NCBI GenBank assembly: GCA_900752095.1
Contig: CAADUD010000120.1
Span: 1-10,347, forward strand
Source of the DNA: Clostridia bacterium
GTDB lineage: Bacteria > Bacillota > Clostridia > TANB77 > CAG-508
Direction of reading: 5' to 3'
Length of the DNA: 10,347 nt
Below are positions 6,772-10,347 of the stretch, piece after piece. Numbering within the stretch: the first letter of the stretch is position 1; each line of letters starts with the position of its first letter. The notes beneath the pieces were generated by a model. It ran no database searches. It saw only the letters and a list, made by a program, of their open reading frames with translations, and was not told where the DNA came from. Made by a program: the position numbers and the translations under genes.

Positions 6772-6800
6772 ATTATACTAAAACAAACAAAAATATGCAA
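6772..6800 (-). promoter_or_regulatory. Sigma-A-type promoter for gyrA
   Basis: On the minus strand: TTGCAT (6800-6795), 17-nt spacer, TATAAT (6777-6772). The start of transcription would fall near 6765, about 30 nt before the gyrA ATG at 6734. Confidence 0.75.
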
Positions 6801-6812
6801 GTAAAAATCTAT

Positions 6813-6851
6813 AAAAAAGTAAGAAAAATCAATGATTTTACTTACTTTTTT
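6813..6851. terminator. Bidirectional intrinsic terminator upstream of gyrA
   Basis: AAAAAAGTAAG (6813-6823) pairs perfectly with CTTACTTTTTT (6841-6851), and AAAATC/GATTTT extends the stem inside one A-A mismatch, leaving a 3-nt loop. Each strand ends in a run of T. It would stop minus-strand transcripts from the upstream VirB4-like operon before the gyrA promoter. Confidence 0.75.
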
Positions 6852-7188
6852 AATTCATTTTTTTATAATTTTTTTATTTATTTTTTCATAAATTTTTTCT
6901 TTTCATAATTACTTCGAATAGCATTTTTTTCTTCTTAAAATTACGTTTTATTTAAACTAATCTTATTAATTTCTTTACTTAATTTAAAACTTAAAAATTT
7001 TCTATAATTTAAAATAAAAGTTTTTTATTATAAATAGATTTTTCTTATTACTCTAGAATCAAATTATTTAATTTAAATTAATTTTAAATAAATATTTTGA
7101 ATTTCTAGAATATAAATTTTAAAGTAAACCAAAAAAATTAAGGTCTTCAAAAATATATTTATTCTAATTTTTTAATGAAATTTCTCAT
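6852..7188. other. Very AT-rich gap with no gene recognised
   Basis: About 340 bp composed almost only of A and T, with short poly-T and poly-A runs. I see no ORF with a ribosome site, no tRNA and no convincing promoter. A 5-bp AATGA/TCATT repeat (about 7174-7189) next to the stop of the 7189-7947 gene is too weak to call a terminator. It probably serves as 3' untranslated sequence, or marks the edge between the gyrA region and a lower-GC block. Confidence 0.6.
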
Positions 7189-7947
7189 TTAATTTACCAA
7201 AATACCGGCTAATTCTAATTGTTCCTGCGTTAAATTAAAGTTCTGTCCATTATTTTTAACAAGTAAATGTAAATTTTCTATTTCTCGTGCTTGTTTTAAT
7301 GTGGTTTCTAGTGGAATCGTTTCTTTTAATCTTTCTTTTATTTTTTGATATTCTCTCTCCATGCCATCAAAATTCTGTGCTTTATAATATTCTCTCCAGT
7401 TATTTTCATACTTTCCTAATTTTTCAATATGATCTAACTGACTTACAAATTCGTCTTCGATTTTGTTACTTACATTATCTAAAATAACATCTTTTCCTCG
7501 ACTAATTAAATTAGCAATATTATTAGGAATCCATCCTTGCTTTGTAATAAAAGATAAGGTGGAATCTAATGTATCAGAAATCCCATCAATAATTCCTCCG
7601 TTTTTTACTACATTTTGTGCTTGAGAAACATTTTCAAATTTTCCTGTAAAAATTCCTGTTACATTTTTTCCTAATTCTACTGCACTATTAATTGCTTTAT
7701 CAATTCCTTCTTTTAATCCTCCTCTCAATAAACTTTCTTTTACATCAATAATTTGATTTTCTACAAAATCTGGCAATATCCATCTTAACCCTAAATCGAT
7801 AGCAGTATTTACTAATTTACCTAAAGTAGTATCTAAAAAATGAATTTGTTCTTTTTCCGTTACTAATTCCTTTTGGCTTGTTATTTGCTCTAAATTTTGA
7901 TTTATTTCATTTTGATTAGTAACTTCTTCATTTAAAACATTAGCCAT
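7189..7947 (-). CDS. Unrecognised soluble helical protein of VirB4-like operon
   Basis: 252 aa; I do not recognise a named family. No signal peptide or membrane helix is visible. Residues 1-35 are Asn/Gln/Glu-rich and probably disordered. Residues 36-170 are predicted amphipathic helices with many Gly, and contain what looks like an internal duplication: RGGLKEGIDKAINSA (75-89) against NGGIIDGISDTLDST (116-130). Residues 165-225 are charged and probably coiled coil (EREYQKIKERLKE). The ribosome site GAAGGGAG lies 6 nt before the ATG. It is the last visible gene of the operon, 69 bp after the CpaE-like gene, with no clear promoter in the gap. Context suggests a cytoplasmic partner or effector of the secretion-like ATPases, but that is inference only. 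Confidence 0.75.
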   Translation of the reverse strand: MANVLNEEVTNQNEINQNLEQITSQKELVTEKEQIHFLDTTLGKLVNTAIDLGLRWILPDFVENQIIDVKESLLRGGLKEGIDKAINSAVELGKNVTGIFTGKFENVSQAQNVVKNGGIIDGISDTLDSTLSFITKQGWIPNNIANLISRGKDVILDNVSNKIEDEFVSQLDHIEKLGKYENNWREYYKAQNFDGMEREYQKIKERLKETIPLETTLKQAREIENLHLLVKNNGQNFNLTQEQLELAGILVN

Positions 7948-8016
7948 TTTTTCTCCCTTCTATTTTTCCTTTCTCAATTTTACTTTCTATTTTTTTAATA
8001 ATTTGCAATTAAGTAA

Positions 8017-9408
8017 TCAATTTTTTTCTGTTTTTAATACTTTTTTATGAGAATTCTTTTTTAGATTATAAAATAATTTTGAGAAATAATTTTTATTTTT
8101 TATTTTATTTAATATCGTTTTTTTATTTAATATTTTTTTATTAATTATGTTATATTCTTTTTGCAGATTTTTTTCTAATTGTTTTTTACTATTTTTATTA
8201 ATGATTAAATTATATTGAGAATTATTTGATAATTTTCCTAAAATAGAAAATCCAGAAAAAATATGTTTAAGAACAGAAATATCAATTGAATTTTGGTCAT
8301 ATTTATTAAATAAAATATTAAAATTGTTTTGTGGAATTTCCCATTCCTGAATATAAACATTTAATAAATTTTTCGCTTTTTTTATTTCCAACAAATTTGC
8401 TTCTGTAATAAATATATTATAATTACTATTTTTCATTATTTCTTTTGTATAATCAAAAAAACACTCAGATGAAGTATCTATAATAATCAAATTATATTTT
8501 TCTTTTAATTTTAATAAAATATTTTTTATTTTTATACTACTAATTTTATACTTTGAATCAAATAATAAATTAATTCCTGAAATTAAATCTATTTTTGAAT
8601 TTATTTTAATAATTAATTCTTCTACTTTTATTTCATTTAATAAATTATTATTTTTTATTCGATTTTTTATTTTTTCTGGATATTTTTTTATTCCTAAAAT
8701 GGTATGTAAACTGTTATTTAAAATATCAAAATCAATGATTAATATTTTATTTTCCTCTTGCATGAAGGATTTTGCTAGATTAATAGAAAAAATACTTTTA
8801 CCTACACCACTTGTTCCTGAAACACACACGATTTCTTTTCTTTTACTTTCTAAATTATTATGAAAATTATTGTTGAAAATTTTATTCGAATTATTTTTAA
8901 ATATTTCATTTTTATTATTGAATTTATTCATTTTATTATTTTTCGCATTATTTTTAAAAAATAAGTTTGTTTTATTTTCTTTTTTGTTTTTTTCCAATAA
9001 TATTTTTTTTAATTCATCAATTTCCTTTTTTATTTCTTGGTTAGAATTTTTTGAATTATTTTGAATTAATTCAATCATTTCTTTTACTTCAATTTGATTA
9101 TGATAAAAAATTTTAAAAATTCCTTTTGCATATAAATAATTTTCTAATTCTTCATTCTTTTTTTCTAAAAATAAAATAATTTTAATATTGGAATTATTTA
9201 ATTTTATTTTTTCAATTAATTTTCTTATATCTATATTTCCCGGTAACAATTCATTTAATATTAAAAAATCAATTTCATTGTCCTTTTCTAAAAGTTCTAA
9301 TATTCCTTCTTGGTATTGTATATCTTCTGTTACAATTTCAAATATATTTTCCTTTTTTAATTTTTGATTTAAATTTTCATTTCCCAATGCTGTAATTATT
9401 TTTTTCAT
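8017..9408 (-). CDS. CpaE/TadZ-like MinD-family ATPase with degenerate receiver domain
   Basis: 463 aa. Residues 1-115 have the strand/helix order of a response-regulator receiver, but the phosphate-accepting Asp of the DLxLPG motif is Asn52 (FLILNELLPG), so it is probably not phosphorylated. Residues 116-190 are a Lys/Asn-rich low-complexity linker. The C-terminal part is a ParA/MinD-type P-loop ATPase: VSGTSGVGKS (196-205), Walker A' ILIIDFD (222-228), Walker B LIIIDTS (307-313). The signature lysine of the deviant Walker A (KGGxGKT) is Thr199, while the catalytic Lys204 is present. This build matches CpaE/TadZ, which position pilus machinery in the cell. The C-terminus is very basic. The gene overlaps the VirB4-like gene by ATGA (9405-9408), with AGGAGG inside the end of that gene, so translation is probably coupled. 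Its base composition is visibly lower in GC than gyrA. Confidence 0.8.
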   Translation of the reverse strand: MKKIITALGNENLNQKLKKENIFEIVTEDIQYQEGILELLEKDNEIDFLILNELLPGNIDIRKLIEKIKLNNSNIKIILFLEKKNEELENYLYAKGIFKIFYHNQIEVKEMIELIQNNSKNSNQEIKKEIDELKKILLEKNKKENKTNLFFKNNAKNNKMNKFNNKNEIFKNNSNKIFNNNFHNNLESKRKEIVCVSGTSGVGKSIFSINLAKSFMQEENKILIIDFDILNNSLHTILGIKKYPEKIKNRIKNNNLLNEIKVEELIIKINSKIDLISGINLLFDSKYKISSIKIKNILLKLKEKYNLIIIDTSSECFFDYTKEIMKNSNYNIFITEANLLEIKKAKNLLNVYIQEWEIPQNNFNILFNKYDQNSIDISVLKHIFSGFSILGKLSNNSQYNLIINKNSKKQLEKNLQKEYNIINKKILNKKTILNKIKNKNYFSKLFYNLKKNSHKKVLKTEKN

Positions 9409-10347
9409 TTTTTGATTCCTCCTTGTATTATTTCTTTTTCAAAATCTGCTGCTTCAATTTTTGTTAAAATATGCTCATTTCCTATAAACATTAGGCATTC
9501 TCCTCTTTTTAGTGATTTAATTTCTATTTTTTCTTTTTCTGATAAATTAGTGTATTTTTCTAATACTTTTATATTTTCTTCTTCTAGTGCAAAGAATGTT
9601 TTTATTTCTGAGTTATTTAAAATACTCTTTCCATAAGTTCCTTCTTCTAAACTAAATAAGTCGGATATATCCTGTGTAATGGCTACACTGCTTCCTCCGT
9701 ATTTTCGAATAGTTTTAAAAATTTTATAAATAAAACTTGCTACTTCTTTATTAGAGGTAACTCCAATTAACCTCCAAATTTCATCTAAATAAATGGCTTT
9801 TCTTTGATTTCTATCCTTTTTTATTTTGTCCCAAAATAAATCAGTAAATAAGTACATTCCATATTTTAAATTTTCTTCTCCTAATTCATAAATGTCTGCT
9901 ACAATTAATAAGTTGTCTAACTGAATATTAGTATAATGATTAAAAAATTTTAATGACCCTTTTACAAATGGAATTAATTTTATTTGAAATTTTTTTGTAT
10001 TTTCTGTTTTCCCTAACAATTCATAAAAATCTTCTAATATTGGCATATCATAAGTATCTTTAAATACTGGTTTTACTGATATTTTATTTTCTTCTTTTTT
10101 ATACAGTGTTTCATCTTCAAAAGTAATCCCTTTTAAATCATATAATTCAATAATTTTTTCTTCCAAAATAGCTTTTTCTTCTTCATCTAAATTTCCAAAA
10201 ATTAAATTAAAAAATCCATTTAATTTTCCTATTTTATTAGCTAAATATCCACCCTCATCATCTTCAATACTTTCTTGCCTAATGTCAAATATATTAATAT
10301 AAGTTTCTGAATTTGGTCCTATTTTAATCATAGTTCCATCAAAGACA
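9405..10347 (-). CDS. virB4: VirB4/TraC-like ATPase, C-terminal part, 5' end beyond the window
   Basis: The frame stays open to the window edge; the in-frame ATG at 10331 is internal, because the preceding codons read VFDGT and join MIKIGPNSETYINIFDI, a conserved stretch of VirB4 proteins downstream of their Walker A. About 313 codons are visible. Landmarks, numbered from the Met at 10331: Walker B KAIYLDEIWRLIG (178-190), and RKYGGSSVAITQDISDLF (209-226), the conserved Gln-containing motif of this family. VirB4 ATPases energise type IV secretion and conjugation machines at the inner face of the membrane. The N-terminal domain and Walker A are outside the window. It overlaps the CpaE-like gene by 4 bp. 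No relaxase, coupling protein or integrase is visible, so a mobile element, a stranded remnant and a resident secretion system are all possible. Confidence 0.85.
   Translation of the reverse strand, partial: VFDGTMIKIGPNSETYINIFDIRQESIEDDEGGYLANKIGKLNGFFNLIFGNLDEEEKAILEEKIIELYDLKGITFEDETLYKKEENKISVKPVFKDTYDMPILEDFYELLGKTENTKKFQIKLIPFVKGSLKFFNHYTNIQLDNLLIVADIYELGEENLKYGMYLFTDLFWDKIKKDRNQRKAIYLDEIWRLIGVTSNKEVASFIYKIFKTIRKYGGSSVAITQDISDLFSLEEGTYGKSILNNSEIKTFFALEEENIKVLEKYTNLSEKEKIEIKSLKRGECLMFIGNEHILTKIEAADFEKEIIQGGIKK

Noticed and set aside
10331..10331. ATG at 10331 as the start of the VirB4-like gene
   Set aside because: The frame remains open upstream to the window edge and the preceding residues continue a conserved VirB4 stretch, so the gene is cut by the window.

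Overview
The window looks like chromosomal DNA from a low-GC Bacillota, most likely an uncultured Clostridia member. This is inferred from very AT-rich intergenic DNA, AAGGAG-type ribosome sites, near-consensus sigma-A promoters, a DnaD-domain/DnaI-type primosome pair, and pilin-like proteins starting with the clostridial QG-I(T/S)-L-I-A-L-V-V signature. There is no rRNA, tRNA, CRISPR array, integrase or complete insertion sequence.

Layout. (1) 1-1569, minus strand: two tandem genes with prepilin-like N-termini. The upstream one (428 aa) ends in a formylglycine-generating-enzyme/C-type-lectin-like domain; the downstream one is cut by the window start. (2) 1570-2038: a divergent control region. 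The pilin-side promoter (1830-1858) feeds a leader of about 250 nt that holds a good ribosome site, a very short ORF containing an (AG)11 tract, and a hairpin. The plus-strand promoter (1979-2007) drives the primosome genes. (3) 2039-4069, plus strand: a tandem-DnaD-domain replication protein, then a DnaI/DnaC-type helicase loader that starts at TTG and whose Shine-Dalgarno is separated from the start by a perfect 11-bp hairpin. (4) 4070-4277: the gap between convergent genes, mostly filled by a 141-bp element with 16-bp perfect terminal inverted repeats and crossing (pseudoknot-compatible) internal arms. (5) 4278-6734, minus: gyrA with its own promoter and a strong bidirectional hairpin terminator behind it (6813-6851). 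(6) 6852-7188: a very AT-rich gap. (7) 7189-10347, minus: a tightly packed operon of a VirB4-like ATPase (its N-terminus lies beyond the window), a CpaE/TadZ/MinD-like protein with a degenerate receiver domain, and an unrecognised 252-aa soluble protein with an internal repeat.

How the parts work together. The DnaD and DnaI proteins would load the replicative helicase, and GyrA relieves supercoiling ahead of the fork; these are housekeeping. The two flanks look accessory: surface pilin-like proteins with a possible phase-variable leader on the left, and a secretion or conjugation-like ATPase operon of much lower GC on the right. The most unusual items are the leader with its dinucleotide tract and hairpin, the structured element at 4106-4246, the hairpin-spaced start of the helicase loader, and the pairing of a VirB4-like ATPase with a CpaE-like protein.
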